From positions 1 to 12,706 of the forward strand of contig JADGJH010000977.1 in NCBI GenBank assembly GCA_027596945.1: a stretch of 12,706 nt of DNA, written 5' to 3'. This document shows positions 1-8,415 of this stretch, one piece after another; positions within the stretch are counted from its first letter, which is position 1; each line of letters begins with the position of its first letter. The position numbers and the translations under genes are program-made. The stretch is from Physocladia obscura. Lineage: Eukaryota; Chytridiomycota; Chytridiomycetes; Chytridiales; Chytriomycetaceae. The notes beneath the pieces were generated by a model, which was not told the origin of the DNA, searched no databases, and saw only the letters and a program-made list of their open reading frames with translations.

Positions 1-414
1 CATAAGATGGTCACTCTTAGAGTTATAATGGAGAAGATACAAAAACTCTGAGAATGTTGAGCTTATGAAAAAGTGCCTGGCAGTGGGATTGAACATGGTT
101 CCATTCCACTTGGCACCTTAACCACTAAAATAGCGTGGGCCTGGTTATTACCCACTGAACCCTAAAACCTTGAGAGAGGATAAATGGATCTCAACACATG
201 AATTAAATTTGTGTGCAGAGGCAATCATGTAAAAGGATAAGTGAAAGGGTATTTGATTTCAAAAACCTTTTATTATTAAAATACAGTATTAATCTAGCCA
301 ATCTTTGTGGAGGCAATTATGCAAAAGCCAAAAGTGCAGAAAGACAAAAGAAAAAAAATCATCGTAGTGGGGTGTTGATAATGTTTTTGGTACTCCAATT
401 GCATAATGAGTCAA
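1..414. other. Gene-free left flank
   Basis: I find no convincing gene here. The open frames are short, lack recognisable motifs and use AT-rich codons typical of non-coding DNA in this window. The stretch holds one structured segment (listed separately, 65-160) and the downstream flank of the transposon-like fragment that ends at 415 on the minus strand. A run of A residues lies near 350-358. Confidence 0.6.
65..160 (-). repeat. Possible tRNA-derived (SINE-like) structured element
   Basis: On the minus strand, TGGTTAAGG (116-124) resembles a tRNA A box and GTTCAATCC (86-94) a B box. GGCAC and a T-run follow just after, as at a pol III terminator. The same DNA folds well: GTGCC 73-77 pairs with GGCAC 112-116, AGTGG 82-86 with CCACT 106-110, and ATGG 95-98 with CCAT 101-104. 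A second small hairpin pairs GTGGG 135-139 with CCCAC 151-155. The A-B spacing is shorter than in a real tRNA and no full cloverleaf forms, so this is not an intact tRNA gene. A SINE remnant is an inference; other copies would be needed to prove it. Confidence 0.27.
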
Positions 415-750
415 TTAGCCCCGGTTCTTTGCGCCCAGAGACTTGCTGTTGGCAATGTGATGCTTATAGTGGCGGTGGTTCTGGCCGCAAGTTTTGCAGA
501 CACGTAAGAATTGACAGGGACTGAACGCGCAAGGGAGGCCAGAGTTCCACTTAAAGCACGATGACGCCTTGTCACTACCTGCGCCATTTCCTGACTGACT
601 GCTGCCATTGTTTATTGTGGCGTAAATGTTGAGCTTGTCCATGATTAGCGATGCTTGCAAGTCCAGACGGGCATTGCCAAAATCATAATCGTAATCGTTT
701 AAACCAATCTGGAGAATCACGAATGCAAACGATTTGACAGCAGTGAACTG
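415..750 (-). mobile_element. Decayed zinc-knuckle protein fragment of a fungal retroelement or tyrosine-recombinase element
   Basis: The minus-strand frame is open from 954 to a stop at 415, but only its C-terminal ~110 residues look familiar. They contain a tyrosine/aspartate-rich segment (around YDYDF) followed by a cysteine cluster with spacing C-x8-C-x4-C-x5-C-x2-C-x3-H. This resembles the CxxFN.G.C....C.Y.H.C..C...H pattern I know from proteins encoded by fungal DIRS/Ngaro/Crypton-like and related elements. The histidine expected four residues after the third cysteine is an arginine here. No reverse transcriptase or recombinase domain follows, and the N-terminal 70 residues are arginine- and proline-rich with no family resemblance. 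I read it as a degenerate fragment; the family assignment rests on motif memory alone. Confidence 0.35.
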
Positions 751-805
751 AATGTCGTGCGGTGCGCCGGTGCCCAGCCACTCGCAAAGCCGGCTAATGA
801 AAATT

Positions 806-833
806 CCCCAGCCTGCGGCAAGGTTGGCTGGGG
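806..833. repeat. GC-rich 8-bp inverted repeat
   Basis: CCCCAGCC at 806-813 and GGCTGGGG at 826-833 are perfect reverse complements separated by 12 bases, so either strand could form a stable hairpin. It lies inside the minus-strand open frame next to the transposon-like fragment, about 200 bp upstream of the release-factor start codon. No function is evident. Confidence 0.45.
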
Positions 834-869
834 TTGGATGGCCTCGTTCAAAGGAGAATCCGTATCCGC

Positions 870-1034
870 GGATGGCCCCACCAGGCGTCGGCATCTCTGC
901 GCGGGCAGAGGGCGCGCGTGGTGAGCGAGTGCGAGCGCGGCTTCGTGGCCGCACACGTCGCGTCGCTGCGGCAGACCGGCCAGAGCAGCAAGCCCGACTC
1001 CGGCTCCGTCACCATTCTCTCTTTTTTTGTAATC
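870..1034 (+). promoter_or_regulatory. GC-rich upstream region of the release-factor gene
   Basis: This segment is far richer in G and C than the sequence on either side and contains many CG dinucleotides. It ends in a pyrimidine tract (about 1015-1029) just before the start codon at 1035. The plus-strand frame of release-factor exon 1 stays open through it back to 834, with most codons ending in G or C. It could therefore be a GC-rich promoter and 5' UTR, part of a longer N-terminus, or an old coding fragment. I prefer promoter/UTR because the downstream methionine begins a good mitochondrial presequence. Confidence 0.4.
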
Positions 1035-2781
1035 ATGAATTCATTCCGAACACCGACACTTCGACGGAACTGGTCGCAGTCAGCTCGCTTTCTGTGCCCG
1101 GCATTCGGACAGTCGCGTACAAGGATAGCCGTGGCGGCAATAACAACGGTCACATCAGCAATACCTCGCGACGTTAGATTCGCGCCTCTGATTCCAAATT
1201 CGATCCGCCCCTTGTGCCAACGAAATCCAGCATCGGCGTTTTCGTCATCTCCGCGATGCAACTCCGATATCGATGAGAACGTGTTGGCGCGTTTTAAAGA
1301 ACTCGCAGCTCAAAACCAGGATATTATTACTACCATCAACAGATCAATGAACATTGTTTTCGATCAAAAAGACTGGGATGCAATGGAATCTGAATTGCGT
1401 GGTCTTGAATCTGAAATGAAGGTATTTTATTGTTCTTGTTTCATCGCCAATTAACACGGTGAGGTAAGAACGACACAATTTGGGAAGATGACGCGCAACA
1501 TGCCATTGCTGTTCAAAAACGAATATCTGTCCTCGAAGACCAACTTAAAATTTTCAAAGCTTTCAAAACTAGGGCTGCTGATGCAAATTCCATGTTTGGT
1601 GCACAGCGAATTTTTTATGTTGATTAATTTGAAAGCTGCCACATGATACTAACAGCAATTAATTGCAGAAATGGCAAAGGAAGAAAAAGACGCTGAACTT
1701 TTCGCAGATATCCAGAATGATTTAGAAGAATTGAAACACGAGCTCGAAAAGTTTTCAATGCAGATTATGATGTAAGCAAACTCGTTTTTTGTTTTACTTT
1801 TTTTTTTTGTTCAAAATTCCGTCAGACTCAACGAAAAAGAGAAATTATTAGTGTTATTATGTAGTTAAAAATGCATGCAGGACTGGGCCGTCTGACAAGA
1901 GCAGTTGCTTTTTGGAAATACGCCCTGGATCTGGAGGAACTGAAGCTTGTGATTTTGTGGCAATGCTTGCTCGCATGTACGAAATGTGGGGCATCAATGA
2001 AGGATACAAAGGTAAAATACAACCAATTGCAGCCGTACATATTAAACTATTATTTTTATTATTTACCAGTCACCATTCTTGACCAAGTCAAAGGCGACAT
2101 TGCCGGCTTCAAATCCATAACGATCCAATTCGCAGGCGAATACGCGTACGGATGGTGCAAATACGAAACGGGCGTACACCGACTCGTGCGCATAAGCAAA
2201 TTCAGCGAAGCGAAACGACAAACATCATTCGCCGCCGTGCACGTGTTCCCGCTCGACACGGCGGCGGCCGATTCCAACGCGCAATCGTTTCTCGGGCTCG
2301 ATATTCCGGCCAGCGACCTGAAAGTTGAGACGATGCGTTCGCAGGGCGCCGGCGGACAGCATGTGAATAAAACCGACAGTGCGGTGCGGCTGACGCATGT
2401 GCCGTCGGGGATTGTTGTGGCGTGTCAGAGCGAACGGTCGCAGCATCAGAATAAAGCTACGGCGCTTCAGATGTTGCGGTCGCGGTTGCAGCAGAAGCAT
2501 AACGCAGAGCAGGCGCAGTTGAAGGCTGAAACTTATGCTTCGTTGCCAGAAAATGCTTGGGGGAATCAAATGAGGTCCTATGTTTTGCAACCCTATCAAA
2601 TGATTAAAGATTTGCGCACTGGGTTTGAACGATCGGATGTTGCCAATGTACTCGATGGGGATTTGCAAAGGTTGGTTTTTTATTTATTTATTTATTCTAA
2701 TTAAAAATTTTTTCATTATTTATTAATTTTTCTTGTTTAAGTATGCTTGAAGCGTCCGTTCTCTTTTTTAATAAAAAGTAA
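1035..2781 (+). CDS. Mitochondrial peptide chain release factor, RF2 type (six exons)
   Basis: Class I release factor predicted to end organellar translation by recognising a stop codon and hydrolysing peptidyl-tRNA. Exons: 1035-1421, 1469-1598, 1669-1771, 1881-2011, 2070-2670, 2742-2781, giving 463 residues. All junctions are GT-AG and phases agree; intron 2 has TACTAAC at 1647-1653. The first ~90 residues are rich in Arg, Ser and Ala with almost no acids, as in mitochondrial presequences. A helical, charged N-terminal domain follows. Then come GSGGTEA, ETGVHRLVRIS, the catalytic GGQ (345-347) in a GAGGQHVNKTDSAVR context, SQHQNKATA, WGNQMRSYVL and KDLRTG, all RF2 rather than RF1 signatures. 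The codon-recognition loop is abnormal: the SPF tripeptide reads SKF (293-295), the loop is one residue shorter, and the usual RHTSF reads RQTSF. Bacterial RF2 is about 365 residues; the excess is mainly N-terminal. Exon borders are inferred from homology and splice signals. Confidence 0.9.
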
Positions 2782-2862
2782 TTTAAATTTATCGCTGGAC
2801 TAATGTGACCAAAGTCGATAAGAATTATACATCAATACGCTGAAGGAAGTGACCGTCAAATC

Positions 2863-2868
2863 AATAAA
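2863..2868 (+). terminator. AATAAA polyadenylation-type signal, release-factor gene
   Basis: AATAAA lies about 80 bases after the release-factor stop codon, a normal distance for a fungal 3' UTR. The flanking DNA is AT-rich. Confidence 0.45.
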
Positions 2869-3036
2869 CTGAACAGACGCATTGCACTTATGTTCTTCGC
2901 ATCGTTTTCCTTTAGCCACACATGCGAAAACAAATATAGAGTTTTTATTGGATTGTCACGTGCAACTAAGCAGTTTCCATTCTTCTGATAATGAATTGAA
3001 AACCAGGAGACCAAAATTTTAAATCAAAAGGACTTT

Positions 3037-3042
3037 TTTATT
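3037..3042 (-). terminator. AATAAA polyadenylation-type signal, methionine synthase gene
   Basis: Read on the minus strand, AATAAA followed by further A residues occurs about 77 bases after the methionine synthase stop codon. This is the expected place for mRNA 3' end formation. Confidence 0.5.
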
Positions 3043-3118
3043 GCACAATACAGTCGCAAAGAGTTCAAACAAACCATTAACAGAGAGAAGAAAACAAAAA
3101 ACATAAAAAAACAAATAA

Positions 3119-5542
3119 TCAGTTTTCAGAAGCGGCAGCGGCAATGGCAGCAGAACGGAAGTGCTTGGCAGTGGCAACCATGTTCTTCAAAACAGCCTCA
3201 GTCTCTTCCCATCCACGAGTCTTTAATCCACAGTCTGGGTTGATCCAAATTCTGTCCCATGCGAGGCAAGTCTGCATCTGATCCACTCGGTTGGTCATTT
3301 CACCCAGTGGGGCAACACGCTGGGTGTGAATGTCAAAGATTCCTGGTCCCAACTCGTTAGGGTAGGCACGCTGCTGGAAGGCTTGGAGAAGCTTCAAGTC
3401 AGACTTGGCAGATTCAATAGAGAGGACATCACAATCAAGCTGGATAATGGCATCCATAATGTCTTCAAAGTCAGAATAGCACATGTGTGAGTGGATCTGG
3501 GTACCATCTTCAACACCAGTGGATGAAAGCAAAAAGGCGTCAACAGCCCACTTGAGGTAATCATCCCACTTGGTGCGGCGAAGTGGCAAACCTTCGCGGA
3601 TGGCTGGCTCGTCAATCTGAATAACCTTGATTCCGGCCTTCTCAAGGTCAACAACCTCGTCACGGACAGCAAGACCAATCTGCTTGGCAGTAATTTCACG
3701 TGGTTGATCATCACGGACAAAGGACCAGCAAAGAATGGTGATTGGTCCCGTAAGCATTCCTTTCATTGGGCGCTTAGTGAGAGACTGGGCATAGGTAGTC
3801 CAGTCGACAGTCATGGCATTTGGACGACTAACGTCACCATAGATGACAGGAGGCTTGACGCAACGAGAACCGTAGGACTGAACCCAACCGTTCTTTGTAA
3901 AGCCAACACCATCCAACTGCTCACCAAAGTACTCAACCATATCATTACGCTCGGCCTCTCCGTGGACAAGAACATCAATATCCAGGTTCTCTTGGAACTT
4001 CACAACGGCGGCAATCTCCTCTTTCAGCAAACGCTCGTACTCAGACTTTGAGAGAGTGCCCTTCTTGAACTGCGCGCGGATACGACGCAGACTGGCGGTT
4101 TGTGGGAAAGAGCCAATGGTGGTAGTGGGGTACTTCGGCAGCTTCAGGATATCAGCTTGGATCTTACGACGAGCAGCGTAGGGAGACTTGCGGGTAAGCT
4201 GGGATGGCAATACGGCCTTAAGGCGGGCCTGAACTGCGGGGTTGTTGATACGCGGCGATTCCTTCTTACCGGAGATGCTCTTCGCGTTGGCGTCGAGAGC
4301 GGCACGCACGTACTGGCGACCGAAGCGTGCAGCTTTGGTCAGCACAACGATCTCGTCCAGCTTCTCTACGGCGAAAGCCATCCAGTCTACAAGGTCACGG
4401 TCGACCTGGGCGCCCAATCGTTCAGCGTCCAACGAGTGTGGCGAGTGCAGCAGCGAGCACGACGACGCAACAGAGACACGGTCTGCCCCCAAAATCACCA
4501 CCGCTTGCTCCACCAGCCGCAACGCCGGCTCCAAATCTGCCTTCCACACGTTGCGGCCGTTGACCACACCCAGAGACACCGCTTTGCCTGTCGCTTTGGC
4601 CGCCGACACCACCGCCGTGAAACTGTCTACTCCACGCACAAGGTCCGCGTGTATAGCCGACACTCCGGGCAGCGCGAACGCAAGGTCCGCATTGATGTCC
4701 AGTCCCTCAAAGTAAGTCGCCACAAGCAACTTAACACCCACACTAGCCGCCGCGAGCTTAGCCGCCAGCCGCGTGTACGCACGCAGGTAAACTGCCTGCT
4801 GCACCGGCGTTAAGTCGTTCGTCAGGTGTGGTTCGTCCAACTGGATCCACTCGGCGCCAGCCGCACCAAGCTCGCCAATCAATCCCGCGTAGTTATCCAC
4901 CAACGCATCAATCAGGTCAAGCTTGTTGAACTGAATTGGCGCCTCCTTGTTAGTACGAGCAAGCAACAGGAACGACACAGGGCCGACAATGTAAGGGCGC
5001 GTCTTGATACCAATGGCCTTGGCTTCGTTGAACTCGCGCACAGGCTTGGAGTTAGGCGCAAGGGTAAACACAGTTGATGGCGACAGCGGCACTGGCACGT
5101 AATGGTAGTTGGTGTCGAAGTATTTGCTCATTGGTAGCGACGCAACGTCGACCGTGCCTGGCTTCTGCAGACCACGCGCCATGGCAAAGTACTGCTCAAG
5201 ACCGCTGAGTCCAGCGTAGCGTTCTGGAATCGCTCCAAATGTGACTGCTGCATCGAGGATATGGTCGTAAAGGGAAAAGTCGTTGGACGGAATCGCGTCA
5301 ATTCCCTTGGATTGTTGGATGCGCCAGTGCTTCTCTCGCAATTCCTGTTAAATATTACAGCAATTAGTTAGCACTACTACCATCAAAGCAAAAAAACCTA
5401 AAATCTGTTTTCTTTTCACCTTGGCTCCATTCAGTAAGTCGGTCTCAGACACAGTTCCTTTCCAGAATCCTTCCACAAGAAACTTGAGTTCACGGTTAGC
5501 TCCCATGCGCGGGAACCCAAGGATAGCTGACGTGACTGGCAT
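3119..5542 (-). CDS. MET6: Cobalamin-independent methionine synthase (5-methyltetrahydropteroyltriglutamate-homocysteine methyltransferase)
   Basis: Makes methionine by moving a methyl group from 5-methyltetrahydrofolate polyglutamate to homocysteine; a cytosolic zinc enzyme of the MetE/Met6 family. Two exons: 5420-5542 and 3119-5344, separated by a 75-bp intron with a CTAAC branch-like site near 5367-5371 and CAG acceptor. The product has 782 residues, close to the ~765 of fungal homologues. Exon 1 supplies the conserved start ([13 protein letters not shown]), and splicing restores the REKHW segment with no gap. The N-terminal half is the degenerate duplicate barrel and the C-terminal half the catalytic barrel (TTIGSFPQT onward). 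The zinc ligands expected from E. coli MetE are all present: His661, Cys663, Glu685 and Cys746. The start ATG has A at -3. The 5' half uses more G/C-ending codons than the 3' half. It is divergent from the zinc-finger gene and shares its upstream region. Confidence 0.97.
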
Positions 5543-5826
5543 TCTTGATTTTCTCGCTTTTTTTTTCTTAAGATAACCAGAGTGCGAAAATCGCGTCCTT
5601 TTTATCGCCTTTTTTTTTGGGTGGTTTGGGGAGAAAGTTGGAGATTGCCCCAAAAATTCATAATTCCCAATTTGCCGCGTGCATGGCTTTGCTTAAACGT
5701 GTCTGCATGTTGGAAATGACTCTAAGGTCGAAAAACAATCATCTGAGGCGCATTACGCCAAATAGTTTTTCTTTTTAATTGAGTGTGACTGATATTCGCA
5801 ATCCGGTTTCTTTCTCCCACATTAGA

Positions 5827-5838
5827 GATCACGTGATC
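5827..5838. promoter_or_regulatory. TCACGTGA-core palindrome, candidate Cbf1-type site
   Basis: GATCACGTGATC is a perfect palindrome about 285 bp upstream of the methionine synthase start codon. In yeast, Cbf1 binds the TCACGTG core and recruits Met4/Met28 to sulphur amino acid genes, including MET6. The site and its position are seen directly. Its role here is inferred from that established pathway, and bHLH proteins with other jobs bind the same core. Confidence 0.5.
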
Positions 5839-6125
5839 CCCAAATCCCCAACTAATCCCTCAATGTCCCCCACCACCGCAAAATGGAACAAAACACAACA
5901 AAAGACGACCACTTGTTTCTTTTTTGAATATTTTTTTTACCAAATTTTTAGAAAGATTCAATATGTCCGAACTTGATGGACTAAGGTCCCCAGAACTGAT
6001 GAAGAAAAACAACACTAAATTCAACTAAAGGGAAAAAAAGGAAAATGAGCAGCAGTTAGCCTTTGTTTAAACACCAAAAGTTGATTAATGATGGCATGAA
6101 TTTCTGGACTGAAACAATTTTCCGA

Positions 6126-6171
6126 TTTTTTTTTGTCTTTTGTTTTTTTTTTCTTTTCTTTTCTTTTCTTC
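6126..6171 (+). repeat. Pyrimidine tract with (TTTTC)4 microsatellite
   Basis: A 46-base run made almost wholly of T and C, ending in four tandem TTTTC units (6149-6168). It lies about 525 bp upstream of the zinc-finger start codon. Such tracts occur in fungal promoters and 5' UTRs, but simple slippage also explains it. Confidence 0.7.
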
Positions 6172-6176
6172 AATCG

Positions 6177-6612
6177 CTGTGCCTCTCACACAAAAAAGTA
6201 AACAAACAAACTGAAACCGCCGCCAACGCATCACCAATCAAAGGTTCGTGGCCAGATCCCCGACGCAAAATGAAATAGCGAAAATGAGACAGACGAATCG
6301 ATCTTCACGTTGGAACGGACATATGGCTTGGGATGTGGCGCTTAGCTCATTTGCCAACATGGCAAAAAAAAAAAAGAGAAAAGAAGCAAATTGGTCGGCT
6401 TTTGGCAAGAAAGCCTGGGTTTCTTGAAACGGGCTGACGTATCGAAAGCATGCATCATTCGTAACCGAGACGCAGTCGTATATCGGAGGATTCTGACTTA
6501 AATGTTCCCGCATGATTGGGCCACCAGAGGCACAGCTGCTGCTTTGTTTTGCTTAACTGGTGGCACGACGAAAAAAGAAAAAAAAAACACCGACAATAGT
6601 CACTGTGCCTCT
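6177..6612. repeat. Three dispersed copies of CTGTGCCTCT
   Basis: The same 10-mer occurs at 6177-6186 (+), 6526-6535 (as its complement, AGAGGCACAG) and 6603-6612 (+). The flanking bases differ, so this is not a simple duplication of a larger block. All three lie within 520 bp upstream of the zinc-finger gene. They behave like binding sites for one factor, but no known motif is identified. Confidence 0.5.
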
Positions 6613-6696
6613 GTCAACCAAAGCAAGCGAATTTCTTAATCACAAACGTTAATACGAAAGTTAATCATAATATCACTAGTAGTTAAAGGGAAAAAA

Positions 6697-8031
6697 ATGC
6701 CTGCCGTCAACAACAAAAACTGTACCAACAACATCATTGGCGAAAGCCAATTAGATTCATTTTCCAATGCTCCGCTAATTTCGTCGTCCGATTCTGTCGT
6801 TGCCGCACTCAAGATGTCGCTGGTTGCATCGTCTCCCCAAAACAAACAGCAACAACTTTCAAATATTGCCGACTCCCGCGATATTGGCTGTATGTTATCT
6901 TCTTCGTCTTTGCTTGCCGACACTTCTCCACTCGATATTCTCCTTTACGCTTCTCAGCTTGCTTCTTCGCCGTCTGTTGCTCTTAGTTCGCCACTTACGC
7001 CTGTAGAGGAAAATCGGCAATTTTCTCATTGTTTTACAACATCGACTGTAACTGGACAATTGCCAGCTTCAGTTCCTCCGGCTATTATTCGCAAGCGTGG
7101 CCGACCTCGACGCGCTCCAGACGCAGCAGTAAAGCCGGCGCCTAAAAAAGTACGTGTAGCGGCTGAAAACTTATTGTCGATCCATCAATCATCCGAAGTT
7201 TCAGAATCTGGCGGAAGCAACTGTATGAGTAAACAAGAATTCACATCATTGCAGCTGGGAGAAAATATTTTGGAGAAACGAGAGAACGGAATCGTTTTCG
7301 AAAACAAGAATGGAAACATCAACAGTTCCGAAATTGATGTTTTGACGGCATTTTTGAATCAAGAACCTCCGCAGCATTTGCAACTCCAACAGCAAGAATC
7401 AACGCCGTTTGACTCTGCAGTTGACTTTGATGACACGAATTTCGCTAGCCAAGTCTCCGGTGTATTTTCATACGAACATCCACCGCGTTACTATCGTGAG
7501 AATCTCCATGGTGACGAAACCGATGAAGAAAACGATAATATATTTTACCAACCGAATCACCATCACCACCACCACCAACATAGTCACAACGACCACCGGA
7601 TGATTACCACGAACGTCCATCACACTAGCGTGATTCCTCTTCGCCGCCAAGACTCATCATTAAGTGCAACATCGGCAGCATCTGACACAACCGGCATCGC
7701 CGCATCGTTATCAGCAGCAACGTTAAAAGCAGTAGCAACAGCGAAGCGGTTCGAATGCAAAGAATGCAAACGCACATTCAGTCGACTGTTTAATCTAAAA
7801 TCACATCTACATACACACAATCCTACACGAGCCAAGAACTATACGTGTGAGATATGCAACGTAGGGTTCTGTCGGCAGCAGGATTTGGCGCGGCATGCTA
7901 CAGTGCATGATAAAAGTCGAATAATGAAGTGTCCGACATGTCCAGGGAAAACGTTTAGTAGAAAAGATGCATTGCGGAGACATATTCGGCTTAATGGGTG
8001 TTGTGATGTTTCTGTTTTGGATGCAATGTGA
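6697..8031 (+). CDS. C2H2 zinc-finger transcription factor with AT-hook, Crz1-like finger order
   Basis: Predicted nuclear DNA-binding regulator of 444 residues, without introns. The N-terminal 125 residues are Ser/Asn-rich and low in structure. An AT-hook core (RGRPR, 134-138) sits in a basic patch, followed by acidic and glutamine-rich stretches and a histidine run (288-293). Three fingers close the protein: 354-374 (C2H2), 384-404 (C2H2) and 412-435. In the last, the second histidine is replaced by cysteine after a longer spacer (H429-x5-C435). The order of finger helices (FNLKSH, QQDLARH, KDALRRH) resembles the calcineurin-responsive factor Crz1/Prz1 and related fungal proteins. I do not see a clear PxIxIT calcineurin-docking motif, so the ortholog call is not made. 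The start at 6697 follows a purine-rich leader. Targets are unknown; it faces methionine synthase across a shared upstream region. Confidence 0.88.
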   Translation: MPAVNNKNCTNNIIGESQLDSFSNAPLISSSDSVVAALKMSLVASSPQNKQQQLSNIADSRDIGCMLSSSSLLADTSPLDILLYASQLASSPSVALSSPLTPVEENRQFSHCFTTSTVTGQLPASVPPAIIRKRGRPRRAPDAAVKPAPKKVRVAAENLLSIHQSSEVSESGGSNCMSKQEFTSLQLGENILEKRENGIVFENKNGNINSSEIDVLTAFLNQEPPQHLQLQQQESTPFDSAVDFDDTNFASQVSGVFSYEHPPRYYRENLHGDETDEENDNIFYQPNHHHHHHQHSHNDHRMITTNVHHTSVIPLRRQDSSLSATSAASDTTGIAASLSAATLKAVATAKRFECKECKRTFSRLFNLKSHLHTHNPTRAKNYTCEICNVGFCRQQDLARHATVHDKSRIMKCPTCPGKTFSRKDALRRHIRLNGCCDVSVLDAM

Positions 8032-8133
8032 CTTACCTGAGGAGACAAAGAAAATGGGAAAAGAGGGAAATATGAAAGAATGAAAAGTGGACAGCAAAAA
8101 GAGGTTTTTTTTTGTTTTAGTTTTTTTCTGTTT

Positions 8134-8170
8134 GCGTGTGTGTGTGTGTGTTTGTGTGTGCGTTCGTGTG
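8134..8170 (+). repeat. (GT)n microsatellite
   Basis: An alternating GT tract, interrupted once by TTT and once by a CGTTC segment, lies about 100 bp after the zinc-finger stop codon, probably in its 3' UTR. Confidence 0.8.
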
Positions 8171-8276
8171 AGTTGAGGGGGGTCGTGAAATTTGGCCCGT
8201 GTTTTACACTAATTGTTGGGTTTGGGTGGTTCCGTGATGTCGTGATTGGACATTTCGTTTCGGTCGTTTTATCTCG

Positions 8277-8282
8277 AATAAA
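8277..8282 (+). terminator. AATAAA polyadenylation-type signal, zinc-finger gene
   Basis: AATAAA followed by a run of A occurs about 245 bases after the zinc-finger stop codon and is the first such hexamer downstream of it. Confidence 0.4.
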
Positions 8283-8380
8283 AAAAATTATTTCGATATT
8301 TGTGCAGAGTATTATTAAATAATTTGAATGTTGAAAAGTTATCCTATTAATATTATTTATTTGTCTATTAATTTGCTTAC

Positions 8381-8412
8381 GTGCTTGGGTTTCTTCGTGC
8401 TTGGGTTTCTTT
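8381..8412 (+). repeat. 16-bp tandem duplication
   Basis: GTGCTTGGGTTTCTTC (8381-8396) is followed at once by GTGCTTGGGTTTCTTT (8397-8412), differing only in the last base. It lies in the 3' flank of the Angel-type gene and overlaps that gene's likely polyadenylation signal. Confidence 0.85.
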
Positions 8413-8415
8413 ATT
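8410..8415 (-). terminator. AATAAA polyadenylation-type signal, Angel-type gene
   Basis: On the minus strand AATAAA lies about 20 bases after the stop codon at 8435-8437. The distance is short but possible; another AATAAA about 50 bases further on is an alternative. Confidence 0.35.

Larger units (their letters stand above)
2782..3118. other. Tail-to-tail intergenic region (release factor / methionine synthase)
   Basis: This 337-bp AT-rich stretch separates two converging genes. It holds a polyadenylation-type signal for each and no open frame of interest. A single TCACGTG core occurs at 2956-2962, but between two 3' ends it is unlikely to act as a promoter element. Confidence 0.6.
5543..6696. 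promoter_or_regulatory. Divergent intergenic region between methionine synthase and zinc-finger genes
   Basis: This 1.15-kb gap separates two start codons pointing outward. It contains a perfect 12-bp palindrome (5827-5838), a pyrimidine tract (6126-6171), three copies of one 10-bp motif (see 6177-6612), an A-run around 6363-6375, and a short inverted repeat, CAAGAAA 6406-6412 against TTTCTTG 6420-6426. A 21-codon open frame starts at 5963, but nothing supports its translation. Longer frames here are low-complexity translations of A/T runs. I see no RNA gene. Confidence 0.6.

Noticed and set aside
834..1034. Upstream methionine at 834 as start of the release factor
   Set aside because: It adds a 67-residue arginine-rich segment with no similarity to release factors, whereas the methionine at 1035 begins a typical mitochondrial presequence. 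It cannot be excluded without RNA data.
1871..2069. Plus-strand frame 1871-2069 as continuous N-terminal coding for the release factor
   Set aside because: In another frame the same DNA gives the conserved GSGGTEA...RMYEMWGINEGYK sequence, flanked by good splice sites. The open frame across it is accidental.
4100..4813. Long plus-strand open frames opposite methionine synthase
   Set aside because: They are antisense shadows of a GC-rich, strongly conserved coding region and show no protein-family features.
5963..6028. 21-codon open frame as an upstream regulatory frame of the zinc-finger gene
   Set aside because: It lies about 670 bp before the start codon with no evidence that the transcript reaches that far.
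6063..6513. Open frames in the divergent promoter (plus 6063-6278, minus 6238-6513)
   Set aside because: They consist largely of Phe or Lys runs from homopolymers and have no recognisable motif or splice-supported extension.
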